44,425 bases of DNA. Source: Halieaceae bacterium UBA5085. Its GTDB lineage: Bacteria; Pseudomonadota; Gammaproteobacteria; Pseudomonadales; Halieaceae. How positions within the stretch are numbered: position 1 is the first letter of the stretch; the number at the start of each line of letters is the position of its first letter. A program made the translations under genes and the position numbers. This document shows, piece after piece, positions 6,624-15,507 of this stretch. A model generated the notes under the pieces. It searched no databases, was not told the DNA's origin, and worked only from the letters and a program-made list of their open reading frames with translations. The stretch covers positions 1 to 44,425 of the forward strand of contig DIAF01000032.1 of the NCBI GenBank assembly GCA_002414665.1, in the 5' to 3' direction.

Positions 6624-8642
6624 ATGATTGAAGGAGTAGAGGCGGTTCGAGGAACCCCATCCTGGCTGGAGGATGCCATTGCCAGAGCCAATATTCCGAC
6701 GCTTGCATGCCTGCTGGTACAGATAACCGGAGACCGATGCTGGATTGAAGGCAAGTTTGTTCCGTCCAAGCCACGTGGGCTGGACGACAACGATACCGGG
6801 GGTCTTGCGCCCGAAGTGCAGGCCGAAGTCCGGCAGGCAGCATTGGAAGGTATCAAAGGATTGTTGGCTGGCAGATCTATGGCCATGCCGGAGCCCTCGG
6901 ATGAGCTTCTGGTGGAGATGATGAGTGTGTCTCTCGGTGAGGAAATCCCGCTGGAATACGCTCCGATGATCCGTCACGAGCTAAACCCGCTGGGCGTCGA
7001 AGCCTCCCAATTGGCCGCCTGTGCCACATCGGCAGAACCCTTTGCAGAGTTGGCAAGCGTATCTGCTCCGGAGGGCTTCCGGGCCCTGATCATTGGTGCC
7101 GGCATCTCTGGACTGTGCGCAGCAGTAAACCTGTCCGCGGCTGGCATTCCCTACACCATCGTTGAACGTAACTCGCGTCTGGGCGGCGTCTGGCACGAGA
7201 ACAACTACCCGGGTGCTGCCTGCGATGTGCCCAGCCATCTCTATTCCTTCTCATTTGCGCCCTACGACTGGTCGCGCTACTTCGCTGCGAGTGAGGAAAT
7301 CCAGCGTTACCTCGAGCATGTCGCTGACCTGTTCGACATTCGTCGTCATATTCGCTTTGACACCGAGGTGCTCTCGGCCAACTACGATGAAGGCTCCGCC
7401 GAGTGGGAAGCGGTTCTGCGCGGTGGCGACGACATCGAAGAGAAGCTGCGGGCGGACGTGGTGATCAGTGCGGTTGGCGCCTTCAACAAGCCGCGTTATC
7501 CGGACGTACCCGGGATCGACAGTTTTGCCGGTCCCAGCGTCCATACTGCGCGCTGGCCCAACAGTGGCGTTGAGCTTGCGGGGCGCAGGGTGGTCGTGGT
7601 CGGCAACGGAGCCAGCGCCATGCAGGTAGTGCCCGCTATCGCCGACCAAGCGGGCTCGATCACTGTGATTCAGCGCTCCACCCAGTGGGCGGCGCCATTT
7701 CCGAAATTTCTGGTAGAGGTGCCCGCGAGCATCCAGCGTTTGATGAACGAAGTGCCTCTGTACCGGCTGTGGTACCGCCTGCGTCTGAGTTGGGCCTTCA
7801 ACGACAAGCAGTACGCGGCTTTGCAAAAAGATCCCGACTGGGACAACGGCGGTCTCTCTATCAACGCTCTCAACGATGTCCATCGTCGCGGCCTTACCGC
7901 CTATATCAAGTCAGAGCTCGGCGATGCCCAGAATCTGTTGCCCCAGGTCTTACCCGACTACCCGCCCTTCGGCAAGCGCATGCTCATGGATAACGGCTGG
8001 TTCCGGACCCTCGCGCGGGAGCATGTCCACCTGGTTTCAGGGGCGGTCACCGAGGTGTTGCCGGATCGTGTTCGGACGAGTGATGGTTCCGAGCATGAGG
8101 CGGACGTCATTATCTGGGCAACAGGTTTTGACGTGGTCAATTTCCTGGCACCGATGGAGCTTCGCGGCATCGGTGGCCGTAGCCTGCATGACGATTGGGA
8201 CGGGGACGACGCCAGGGCGTACCTTGGCACGGTAGTGCCGGGCTTTCCGAATTTTTTCTGTCTCTACGGCCCCAATACCCAGTTCGGCCACGGTGGCAGC
8301 CTGATCAGTATTGTGGAACGGCAGATGCATTACGTCATGTCACTGCTGCGCAGCCTGTTTGAGCGTGATCTACATTCAGTGGATGTACGCCCCGAGGTGC
8401 ACGAAGAGTACGCCCGGGAGATTGATCGACGCCACGAAAGGATGATCTGGACCCACCCGGGGATGAGTACCTACTACCGCAACTCAAAGGGACGAGTGGT
8501 GGTGTGCAATCCCTTCAGAATCATTGAGTTCTGGGAATTGACGGACGTGGCCAATCTCGCGGATTACAACGCCTGGGCGGCAGTCCGCCGTGCGCCGGCG
8601 GCTTTGTCAGAGACGGATCGGGTCGGGGGTGGCAGCCAATGA
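6624..8642 (+). CDS. Baeyer-Villiger monooxygenase with N-terminal extension (HAPMO-like)
   Basis: A flavin-dependent monooxygenase that inserts oxygen next to a carbonyl using NADPH, FAD and O2. The 672-residue protein has a first Rossmann motif GAGISG at 158-163, the BVMO fingerprint FAGPSVHTARWP at 301-312 (exact FxGxxxHxxxWP) and a second nucleotide motif GNGASA at 327-332. The roughly 150 residues ahead of the FAD motif match the layout of 4-hydroxyacetophenone monooxygenases, which have an extra N-terminal domain. The frame is open back to 6462, but ATG 6624 has a strong GGAGGAAGTG site (6611-6620) and a natural start, and the palindrome at 6525 would otherwise fall inside the gene. Its stop overlaps the next ATG (ATGA), so the two are co-translated. 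Substrate specificity cannot be read from the sequence. Confidence 0.93.
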   Translation: MIEGVEAVRGTPSWLEDAIARANIPTLACLLVQITGDRCWIEGKFVPSKPRGLDDNDTGGLAPEVQAEVRQAALEGIKGLLAGRSMAMPEPSDELLVEMMSVSLGEEIPLEYAPMIRHELNPLGVEASQLAACATSAEPFAELASVSAPEGFRALIIGAGISGLCAAVNLSAAGIPYTIVERNSRLGGVWHENNYPGAACDVPSHLYSFSFAPYDWSRYFAASEEIQRYLEHVADLFDIRRHIRFDTEVLSANYDEGSAEWEAVLRGGDDIEEKLRADVVISAVGAFNKPRYPDVPGIDSFAGPSVHTARWPNSGVELAGRRVVVVGNGASAMQVVPAIADQAGSITVIQRSTQWAAPFPKFLVEVPASIQRLMNEVPLYRLWYRLRLSWAFNDKQYAALQKDPDWDNGGLSINALNDVHRRGLTAYIKSELGDAQNLLPQVLPDYPPFGKRMLMDNGWFRTLAREHVHLVSGAVTEVLPDRVRTSDGSEHEADVIIWATGFDVVNFLAPMELRGIGGRSLHDDWDGDDARAYLGTVVPGFPNFFCLYGPNTQFGHGGSLISIVERQMHYVMSLLRSLFERDLHSVDVRPEVHEEYAREIDRRHERMIWTHPGMSTYYRNSKGRVVVCNPFRIIEFWELTDVANLADYNAWAAVRRAPAALSETDRVGGGSQ

Positions 8643-9403
8643 ACACAGAGGTGCTGGTTGAGCAACGTGGCGCCACCCTGGTGGTGACCATTAACCGGCC
8701 ACAGCGTCGCAACGCGGTGACCCGGCAGGTTTCTGAGGGCATCGCCGCCGCCATGGATCGGCTGGACCGGGACGAGGAGCTGTCGGTGGGTATCATCACC
8801 GGTGCCGGAGGCAGTTTTTGCGCCGGCATGGACCTGCAGGCTTTCCTCGATGGAGAACGCCCGGAAATTGAAGGTCGGGGTTTTGGCGGCATCACCGAGA
8901 AGCCTCCGCGGAAACCGTTGATCGCTGCAGTCGAGGGTTTCGCCCTTGCCGGCGGCTGCGAACTGGCCCTGGCCTGTGACCTGATCGTTGCCGCGGAAGA
9001 TGCGTTTTTCGGCTTGCCCGAAGTATCCCGCGGACTCGTTGCCGGTTCCGGCGGCCTGGTGCGACTGCCTCGCAGGATTCCTCCGGCCATAGCGCTGGAG
9101 TACGCCCTGACCGGTGCTCGTTTGCCGGCCGTGGAGGCTCATGGCTGGGGCCTGGTGAACCGGATCACGGCGGCCGGCGAAGCCCTGGCTGGTGCGCTTG
9201 CACTCGCCGCCAGCATCTGTGCCAACGGCCCGCTCGCTGTTGCCATGACCAAGCGCATCGTCATGGAGTCACCCAACTGGCCGCAGGCCGAGCTGTGGTC
9301 CCGGCAGGCGCCGCTGGTGGATGCCGTTCTGGCTTCGGAGGACGCGCGCGAGGGCGCGCTGGCATTTGCCGAGAAGCGGGCACCGGTCTGGCTCGGGCGA
9401 TAA
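8639..9403 (+). CDS. Enoyl-CoA hydratase/isomerase (crotonase family)
   Basis: A crotonase-fold enzyme of 254 residues acting on acyl-CoA intermediates, probably trans-2-enoyl-CoA hydration. Both acidic residues of classical hydratases appear at the usual spacing of 20: Glu108 in AGGCELAL and Glu128 in GLPEVSRG. Oxyanion-hole segments are SFCAGMDL (about 59-66) and FALAGGCE (101-108). The ATG at 8639 overlaps the BVMO stop, and the 3-hydroxyacyl-CoA dehydrogenase gene follows 45 bases later, so the trio forms one operon. Both catalytic acids argue for a true hydratase, but other crotonase reactions cannot be excluded. Confidence 0.92.
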   Translation: MNTEVLVEQRGATLVVTINRPQRRNAVTRQVSEGIAAAMDRLDRDEELSVGIITGAGGSFCAGMDLQAFLDGERPEIEGRGFGGITEKPPRKPLIAAVEGFALAGGCELALACDLIVAAEDAFFGLPEVSRGLVAGSGGLVRLPRRIPPAIALEYALTGARLPAVEAHGWGLVNRITAAGEALAGALALAASICANGPLAVAMTKRIVMESPNWPQAELWSRQAPLVDAVLASEDAREGALAFAEKRAPVWLGR

Positions 9404-9448
9404 GCGTTCAGTGGCGGCTGACATCACAACTGTTAAGGGAGAGTTCAC

Positions 9449-10291
9449 GTGGACAATATCGCTGTAGTGGGTGGCGGCACGATGGGGACGGGAATTGTCT
9501 ACACCGCGGCCCTGTCGGGCGCCGAGGTGTGGGTCGTTGAGCCGGATGACCGCCGCGCGGAGGTGATGCGTCGAAGCATTGATGACGCGGCAGCGGGTGG
9601 GGTCAAGCGCGGCAAGCTGGATGCGCAGCAGGCCGCCGCTCTCGGGGGCAGGATTCGGCGCCTTGCCGCTGTGGCGGAACTGCCGGAGGGCCTGGACCTG
9701 GTGATCGAAACAGTGCCCGAGCGGCTGGAGCTGAAACACCGGGTTCTCGCTGCAATCGCGGACAAGCACCCTGACATCATCGGCAGCAATACCAGCGCCC
9801 TGTCTATTGACAGGCTGAGCGAGGCGCTGCCGTTTCCCGAGCGCTTCCTTGGCATGCATTTCTTTAATCCTGTCTGGTCGATCCGCTTGGTGGAACTGGT
9901 CCGGGGACGTGAAACCACCGAGTCGACCCTGGTGGCGGCACGCGCGTTTGCGCGTCAGCTGGGCAAGGAGTCGCTGACAGTGAATGATGTGCCGGGCTTT
10001 GCCACCAGCCGCCTCGACCTGATTGCAAGCCTCGAGGCAATGAGGATGCTGGAGAGCGGTGTTGCCAGCGCCGAAGATATTGATCGCGCGGCTGTGCTCG
10101 CGTACCAACATCCGGTTGGGCCGTTGCGACTGAGCGACATCGTCGGCCTCGACGTCCGGCTGGATATCGCTCGCAGTCTGGAGGCGGCCCACGGTTCGCG
10201 ATTTGCCCCGCCGCAGATCCTCCGAGACATGGTGGCCCGGGGCGAGCTGGGGCAAAAATCAGGGCAGGGATTCTTCACCTGGGCTGAGTAA
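9449..10291 (+). CDS. 3-hydroxyacyl-CoA dehydrogenase, NAD-binding family
   Basis: Oxidises 3-hydroxyacyl-CoA to 3-oxoacyl-CoA with NAD+. The 280-residue monofunctional form has the dinucleotide motif GGGTMG at 8-13, the NTSALSI loop, the GMHFFNPV signature with catalytic His137, and a C-terminal helical domain ending GQGFFTWAE. The start is GTG at 9449 preceded by AAGGGAGAG. It is the step after the upstream enoyl-CoA hydratase. The next unit starts with its own promoter at 10324. Confidence 0.94.
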   Translation: MDNIAVVGGGTMGTGIVYTAALSGAEVWVVEPDDRRAEVMRRSIDDAAAGGVKRGKLDAQQAAALGGRIRRLAAVAELPEGLDLVIETVPERLELKHRVLAAIADKHPDIIGSNTSALSIDRLSEALPFPERFLGMHFFNPVWSIRLVELVRGRETTESTLVAARAFARQLGKESLTVNDVPGFATSRLDLIASLEAMRMLESGVASAEDIDRAAVLAYQHPVGPLRLSDIVGLDVRLDIARSLEAAHGSRFAPPQILRDMVARGELGQKSGQGFFTWAE

Positions 10292-10311
10292 GTAAAGGCG
10301 TGCGCGAAAAA

Positions 10312-10352
10312 TCAACACATACGTTGAATTCGTCGCTGCGCTGACGTATATT
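10312..10352 (+). promoter_or_regulatory. Promoter with operator, ACAD/ligase/SnoaL/MFS unit
   Basis: TTGAAT (10324-10329), 17-base spacer, TATATT (10347-10352) is a good sigma-70 promoter. The palindrome TCAAC-ACATAC-GTTGA (10312-10327) overlaps the -35, its right arm supplying the first four bases. The ATG of the acyl-CoA dehydrogenase gene is 43 bases beyond the -10. Binding there would block RNA polymerase. Confidence 0.78.
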
Positions 10353-10395
10353 CCATGGCGATGACGCCAAAACCGAATTTTTCAGGGTAACTACG

Positions 10396-11574
10396 ATGAG
10401 CGCTGACAACATATTTTTCTCTCCCTTGGTAGACACGTCGGATCACCACGCGGCACTGCGCGAAAGTGTGGGCAAGCTGGTGGGAGGCTTCGGCCGTCGT
10501 TACTATCAGGAAGTGGTCGCCGCCGGGAGACCGCCGACCGAGCTATGGAATGCACTGGCCGAGGCCGGGTTCCTTGGCGCACATATCTCCGATACCTATG
10601 GCGGCAGCGGTGGTGGCCTTGCCGACCTGAACGTGATCATTGAGGAAACTGCTGCGCAGGGTTGCCCGCTGCTGTACCTGGTAATCCAGTCCATCTGTGC
10701 GCCCATTCTGGAGCGTTACGCATCTCAAGCGATCAAGGACGAGTGGTTGCCGGCGCTGGCAGCGGGTACGAAGAAGATGGCTTTCGCCATTACCGAGCCC
10801 AATGCCGGCTCCAACACCCACAAAGTCACGACCACCGCACGTTCCACGGACAACGGCTTCGTATTGTCCGGGACCAAGTATTGGACATCAGGAGTCGACG
10901 AAGCGGCGGCCATGCTGGTAGTTGCCCGCAACGGCGATGACGCGCAGTCGGAGCGCTCCTCGCTGTCACTGTTCATCGTGCCGACGGATGCACCCGGTAT
11001 CACCCTCAACCAGATACCTGCCGCGCTGATGACGCCGGAAAAACAGTTCATGGTGTTCTTTGACGATGTGCAATTGTCGCGGGAAGCACTGGTGGGTGAA
11101 CCGGGCGCCGGACTCAAGCAGGTATTCGTCGGGCTCAACCCGGAGCGCGTATCCGCAGCCGCCATCAACAACGGCATCGCCCGCTATGCGCTGAGCCAGG
11201 GCTCCAGTTACGCCAGGGAGCGCTCCGTCTGGAAAACCACGATCGGCGCTCACCAGGGCGTGTCTCATCCGCTGGCAGAATCCTATATCAACGTCCAGGC
11301 GGCCCGTCTCCTCACCGCTCGCGCCGCTCAGCTCTTTGACGCTGGCGAAGAGGCGGCGGAAGCGGCAAATATGGCGAAGTTCTGCGCTGCGGAGGCTTCA
11401 CTCAAGGCGCTGGACCAAGCCATGCAGGTCCACGGTGGCAATGGACTATCCTACGAGTATGGACTCGCGGATCTGTGGTTCATTGCTCGCCTGCACAAGA
11501 CGGCGCCGGTAAGTCGGGAGATGATCCTGAACTATGTTGCCCAACACAGCCTCGGTCTGGAAAAGAGCTACTAG
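10396..11574 (+). CDS. Acyl-CoA dehydrogenase family protein
   Basis: FAD enzyme of 392 residues that introduces a 2,3 double bond into acyl-CoA. Features in order: N-terminal helical domain, LPALAAGTKKMAFAITEPNAGSN (first 8 then flavin/substrate signature AITEPNAGSN at about 131-140), the middle beta domain, and the C-terminal helices with QVHGGNGLSYEYGL. Glu354 in SYEYG is at the position of the catalytic base of medium-chain enzymes. The start ATG at 10396 is preceded by a short leader (TCAGGGTAACTACG). It heads an operon with a CoA ligase, placing it directly after substrate activation. Substrate class is unknown. Confidence 0.93.
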   Translation: MSADNIFFSPLVDTSDHHAALRESVGKLVGGFGRRYYQEVVAAGRPPTELWNALAEAGFLGAHISDTYGGSGGGLADLNVIIEETAAQGCPLLYLVIQSICAPILERYASQAIKDEWLPALAAGTKKMAFAITEPNAGSNTHKVTTTARSTDNGFVLSGTKYWTSGVDEAAAMLVVARNGDDAQSERSSLSLFIVPTDAPGITLNQIPAALMTPEKQFMVFFDDVQLSREALVGEPGAGLKQVFVGLNPERVSAAAINNGIARYALSQGSSYARERSVWKTTIGAHQGVSHPLAESYINVQAARLLTARAAQLFDAGEEAAEAANMAKFCAAEASLKALDQAMQVHGGNGLSYEYGLADLWFIARLHKTAPVSREMILNYVAQHSLGLEKSY

Positions 11575-11606
11575 TTTCCGGGCGCTCAGAGAAACAGGGG
11601 GTATTA

Positions 11607-13124
11607 ATGAACGTGAATCTCGCTGACCTGCTGCGTGTGTATGCCCAGCAACGTCCGCATTCGCCCTGCCTGAGCTTCGCCGATGAAACGCTGAGCTATG
11701 AGGAACTGCACCAGCGAAGCAGCCAGCTGGCCAACGCGATGCTGCAGCGGGGGCTCTCTGTCGGAGACCGGGTTGCGATAATCGCTCGCAATGCTCCGGT
11801 GTTCTACGAACTGGTTTTCGCCTGCGCTAAGGCCGGATTGGTCATGCTGCCGATAAACTGGCGCCTGTCGAAACGCGAGCTGGAGGATATCCTCGCCGAC
11901 TCAATGCCTGCCCTGGTTCTGGTGGACCCGGAATTCGTCGGCAACGTGCCGGCCCTTGCACCTGTTCGCATGCTGGACGCAGACTTTGCCGCCTGGCGGA
12001 GCGGCGCATCAGGCGTTGACCCCTGCGCGCCAACGGGGCCAGAAGATTTGGTGCTGATGCTTTACACGTCCGGCACTACCGGTCGTGCCAAGGGTGTGAT
12101 GATCTCCCATCGCAATATGAGCTTTACCAGCCGCATGGCCCAGGAGGTCTGGGGGTTTGGCGCAGGCAGCGTGAATCTTGTGGCCGGTCCCCTGTTCCAT
12201 ATCGGCGGCATCGGCTACGGGATGATGGCACTCACCCAGGGTGGACACACCGTGCTGTTGCAGCAGCCGGCGCCAGGCCCCTCGCTGGTGGCAATGGTCC
12301 AATATCGTGTAACGCACGCTTTCCTGGTGCCCGCTGTCATCCAGAGCCTCGTGGAAGCCGAGGGCGTCGACCATATGGATTTTTCCAGTCTGGAGCTTAT
12401 CGCCTACGGCGCCTCGCCAATTAGTGAAACCCTGTTGCTGCGTGCAATGAAGGTGTTCGGATGCGGTTTTAGCCACGCGTATGGCCTCACCGAAACTTCG
12501 GGCACGGTTATCACCCTGCCGCCGGAGGCGCACGACCCGGGCGGAGAGCACGCGGAAAGATTGCGCTCCTGTGGTCGCCCGGTTTCCTGGGCCGAAATAG
12601 GCCTGTTTGATCCGCAAACCGACCTTGCTGTAGGCGTCGGGGAAGTGGGTGAAATCCGCGTTCGGTCCGGCATGACGATGGTTGGCTATTGGAACAAGCC
12701 GGAAGAGACCCGGGCGGCGTTCGCCCCGGGCGGCTGGCTGCGAACCGGTGACGCTGCCTGGCGCGATGCCGATGGCTACTACTATATTCACGACAGGTTC
12801 AAGGACATGATTGTCTCCGGCGGTGAAAACATTTATCCCACAGAAATCGAGAACGTGCTCTATGAGCATCCGGGTGTGGCGGCCACCGCGGTCATCGGCG
12901 TGCCGCATGAGCGCTGGGGCGAAACACCGAAGGCGGTCGTGGAGAGGCGCCCCGGCAGCGCGGTGGGCGAAGAGGAGCTGATCGAATTCCTGCGCCAGCG
13001 GCTGGCCCGTTACAAGTGCCCGACATCGGTCGAATTTGTGCAGGATATGCCGCGTAGTGCGTCCGGCAAAATACTGAAACGGGAACTGCGCCTGATGCCC
13101 TGGCAGGAGAAGAGGGGGGCTTAA
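11607..13124 (+). CDS. Acyl-CoA synthetase (AMP-dependent ligase)
   Basis: Activates a carboxylic acid to its CoA thioester via an acyl-adenylate. The 505-residue protein shows the P-loop LYTSGTTGRAKG at about 152-163, the AYGLTETSG motif, the hinge GWLRTGDAAW and DRFKDMIVSGGENIYP, and the catalytic lysine in SASGKILKREL near the C-terminus. The frame is open upstream into the dehydrogenase gene, but ATG 11607 has the site CAGGGGG and a typical start. TAATG overlap links it to the next gene. It most likely activates the acid released by lactone or ester opening, before the neighbouring dehydrogenase; this is inferred. Confidence 0.93.
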   Translation: MNVNLADLLRVYAQQRPHSPCLSFADETLSYEELHQRSSQLANAMLQRGLSVGDRVAIIARNAPVFYELVFACAKAGLVMLPINWRLSKRELEDILADSMPALVLVDPEFVGNVPALAPVRMLDADFAAWRSGASGVDPCAPTGPEDLVLMLYTSGTTGRAKGVMISHRNMSFTSRMAQEVWGFGAGSVNLVAGPLFHIGGIGYGMMALTQGGHTVLLQQPAPGPSLVAMVQYRVTHAFLVPAVIQSLVEAEGVDHMDFSSLELIAYGASPISETLLLRAMKVFGCGFSHAYGLTETSGTVITLPPEAHDPGGEHAERLRSCGRPVSWAEIGLFDPQTDLAVGVGEVGEIRVRSGMTMVGYWNKPEETRAAFAPGGWLRTGDAAWRDADGYYYIHDRFKDMIVSGGENIYPTEIENVLYEHPGVAATAVIGVPHERWGETPKAVVERRPGSAVGEEELIEFLRQRLARYKCPTSVEFVQDMPRSASGKILKRELRLMPWQEKRGA

Positions 13125-13966
13125 TGATGACCTCGCCGGACAACAAGGAAAATCGCCTGCCGGAAATCCATCCCCTGGCCGCTTTGCTGCGTGGCTTTGC
13201 CGTGGACTTCATCACCGGGCATGATATAAGCGTGGCGGAACGGATCATGGCCCCGGAGTACTGCCTTAGTATTGGCGGACATCTACTTAACGGCCGTGAC
13301 GCCGAATACCTGCCCCCGACAGCCGCCCAGATCCATCAGTTTCCTGGGCTTTGTGTCACGGTGCACGATGTGATCTATGGCGAAAATGCACTGGCCATGA
13401 AATTTACCGAGCACGGTGCATCGTCCAGAGATTGTGGTCGCGCTGCCACCTGGCGCGGCGTTACCCTGTTTCGAACTGATGGCAAGCAACTCTGCCGGGG
13501 CTGGGCTGAGGAAGACTATTTCGCGCGCAAGCGTCAACTGACGACAGGCATCTGTGATTCGATTGATCCCCCGCACCCGACGCCCTGGGATGTGCAGCAC
13601 GCTGCGCCGAATTCGGAAACTGAGTCGGTAGCGAGACGCTGGCTCTGTTCCGCAGAAGAGCGTGCGGGGCTTCCGGGCGCGAACTGGTTGTCAAAGGTCG
13701 ATGATTCTGACCCGCAACCGGACGCGCTGGTTGACATTCAGGCAACTACCATTGACGAACTCTTTTCCGCCGGCGACCGGGTAGCCTTTCACGTGCAGCA
13801 CGAGGCGCGCTACAGGGGAGGTTTTGCGGACCTGGACTCTGCGCTTGTCGGCAAAGCGGTAACCGTGCGCGCCGCGGGTATGCTGACGGTTCGCGGTGGT
13901 GACGTGGTGGAGGCCAGCATCACCACAGACCGGCTCGGGCTTTATCGTTCGCTCAGATTTGGATAA
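13124..13966 (+). CDS. Tandem SnoaL/NTF2-like domain protein
   Basis: A 280-residue protein with two alpha+beta cone-type halves (about residues 10-140 and 160-280). Each has the AERIMAPEY or ATTIDELFSAGDRV type segment and a C-terminal strand pair ending in RGWAEEDYF or VVEASITTDRLGLY. Such folds occur in small-molecule isomerases, cyclases, dehydratases and polyketide-type enzymes, as well as in non-catalytic proteins. No known catalytic motif can be assigned from the sequence, so the reaction stays open. It begins at ATG 13124, overlapping the ligase stop, and lies in the same operon as the MFS gene. Confidence 0.72.
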   Translation: MMTSPDNKENRLPEIHPLAALLRGFAVDFITGHDISVAERIMAPEYCLSIGGHLLNGRDAEYLPPTAAQIHQFPGLCVTVHDVIYGENALAMKFTEHGASSRDCGRAATWRGVTLFRTDGKQLCRGWAEEDYFARKRQLTTGICDSIDPPHPTPWDVQHAAPNSETESVARRWLCSAEERAGLPGANWLSKVDDSDPQPDALVDIQATTIDELFSAGDRVAFHVQHEARYRGGFADLDSALVGKAVTVRAAGMLTVRGGDVVEASITTDRLGLYRSLRFG

Positions 13967-13999
13967 CCGGTGCGGGGATAGTGCCCGCGTTTATTGGAC

Positions 14000-15298
14000 A
14001 TGAACTTAAGCGGTCAAGCAGATATGGAAAATAACGATAAACCGACGTCGCGTATTTTTTACGGCTGGTGGTTGATGCTGGTCTGCCTGCTGATCCAGGC
14101 CGTGGGCTTCGGAACCTCTTTGTACTTATACAGCGTGATGATTGGCGCAATCGGAGCCGAGTTCGAGGGCAGCCGGTTTGTGATGATGATGGGCGTGTCC
14201 GGCATGCTGCTGTTGGTTGGCTTGATGTCTCCCAAGATCGGTTCACTGCTTGACCGCTATCCGGTCAAGCGGGTATTGATCACCGGCGGAGTCGTGATGG
14301 GCTCCGGATTCATACTGATGTCGTTCTCCGGCAATATCTACCATGTAGTGTTTTACTATGCCCTGTTCATCGCGCTGGGCATGACCATACTCAGTCCCCT
14401 GTCCTGCTCACTGCTGCTGACCCGCTGGTTTGTGCGTCACCGCGGACTGGCACTGGGAATCTCTGCATTGGGCACGCAGTTCGGAGGCCTGGTCTTTCCA
14501 CCTGTGATTGCGGCGATAGCTGCAGCGCATGACTGGCGGGTGGCGGCTACCTGCCTGGGTGTGTTCATTATCGCTTTCGTGCCCGCACTGGCCTGGTTCT
14601 TCGTACACGATCATCCACGGGACAAGGGCCTGTATCCGGACGGAGCCCAGAGTGACGCTAATGCCTCCACGCCAAATTCCGCCCCGGCCGTCACGCCCAA
14701 TTTTTCCATGCGGGCAATTTACACCAGCCCCAATTTCATCATTGTGGTGGCCATTGTCACATTCATGTCGATGATCTATTCGGGCTTGCTGTCGAACATT
14801 TCGCTGATTGCTGTCGACAAGGGTGAAACCCTGCAGCGAGGCGCATTCCTGGTATCCCTGATGTCGCTGGTCGGCATGATATCCAGTCCCCTGCTGGGAA
14901 GGCTCAGCGACATACTCAGCGTACGCAAGACGCTTGTGGTGATGAGCGCGAGCGCACTGCTCGCGCTGGTGTTGTTCCATCAGGCACAGGGTTACGCTGT
15001 GCTGGTCGCGGCCGTTGTCTGCTTCGGATTCTTCGGTGGTGCTGTGGTGCCAGTGTGGTCCGCAGCCCTGAGCCGTCTTTACGACAGCCGCATTTACGGT
15101 CGGGTGCTGGGTGCATCCAGCGCCGTGGTTTACTCGCTTGCTGCCCTGTCTGCGCCCTCCATCGGCTTGTTGTATGACCTCACCCAGAGTTATCAGATTA
15201 CCTTTGTCATCCTCGCTAGTGTTGCAGTTCTGCTGATGTTCGCCATTGCAAAAATCACGCCCCAGCAGCATCTGATGGCTGAGGAGACCAGGAACTAA
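14000..15298 (+). CDS. MFS transporter (monocarboxylate/oxalate-formate type)
   Basis: A 12-helix major facilitator of about 432 residues in the inner membrane. The N-terminal RIFYGWWLMLVCLLIQ and the later GRLSDILSVRKTLVV loop between helices are typical of the MCT/OFA group, which moves organic acids. The start is uncertain: ATG 14000, ATG 14024 and TTG 13994 share the frame and none has a strong ribosome site; I list 14000. Being last in the ACAD-ligase operon, it could import the acid produced in the periplasm or export a side product. Confidence 0.88.
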   Translation: MNLSGQADMENNDKPTSRIFYGWWLMLVCLLIQAVGFGTSLYLYSVMIGAIGAEFEGSRFVMMMGVSGMLLLVGLMSPKIGSLLDRYPVKRVLITGGVVMGSGFILMSFSGNIYHVVFYYALFIALGMTILSPLSCSLLLTRWFVRHRGLALGISALGTQFGGLVFPPVIAAIAAAHDWRVAATCLGVFIIAFVPALAWFFVHDHPRDKGLYPDGAQSDANASTPNSAPAVTPNFSMRAIYTSPNFIIVVAIVTFMSMIYSGLLSNISLIAVDKGETLQRGAFLVSLMSLVGMISSPLLGRLSDILSVRKTLVVMSASALLALVLFHQAQGYAVLVAAVVCFGFFGGAVVPVWSAALSRLYDSRIYGRVLGASSAVVYSLAALSAPSIGLLYDLTQSYQITFVILASVAVLLMFAIAKITPQQHLMAEETRN

Positions 15299-15361
15299 TT
15301 CGTATAAGAAAGCAGTTTGAAAGACTGATTTCGTAGAATCCCCAAATATCTGCCCTCTCAG

Positions 15362-15416
15362 TCAATAGATGTGTTGACAAAACAAAACGGCGGCGTAAGA
15401 TCAACTATAGTGTTGA
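15362..15416 (+). promoter_or_regulatory. TonB receptor 1 promoter with paired operators
   Basis: TTGACA (15374-15379), 16-base spacer, TAAGAT (15396-15401). Operator 1, TCAAT-AGATGT-GTTGA (15362-15377, 9/10), covers the -35. Operator 2, TCAAC-TATAGT-GTTGA (15401-15416, 10/10), starts on the last base of the -10. The starts are exactly 39 bases apart. The same arrangement recurs at 24267-24321. The 209-base region 15299-15507 holds nothing else recognisable. Confidence 0.8.
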
Positions 15417-15507
15417 TAGAAGTAAGGGCTACATCTGTCGTTCCCGGGCCGGAAAAGCCATTCGGGATCGTATGTTTAAGCATTCATTACTATAAGAGGT
15501 AGAGAAA

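Noticed and set aside
11475..11606. Extension of the first CoA ligase into the dehydrogenase gene
   Set aside because: Overlaps 100 bases of a clear coding region; ATG 11607 gives a standard N-terminus.
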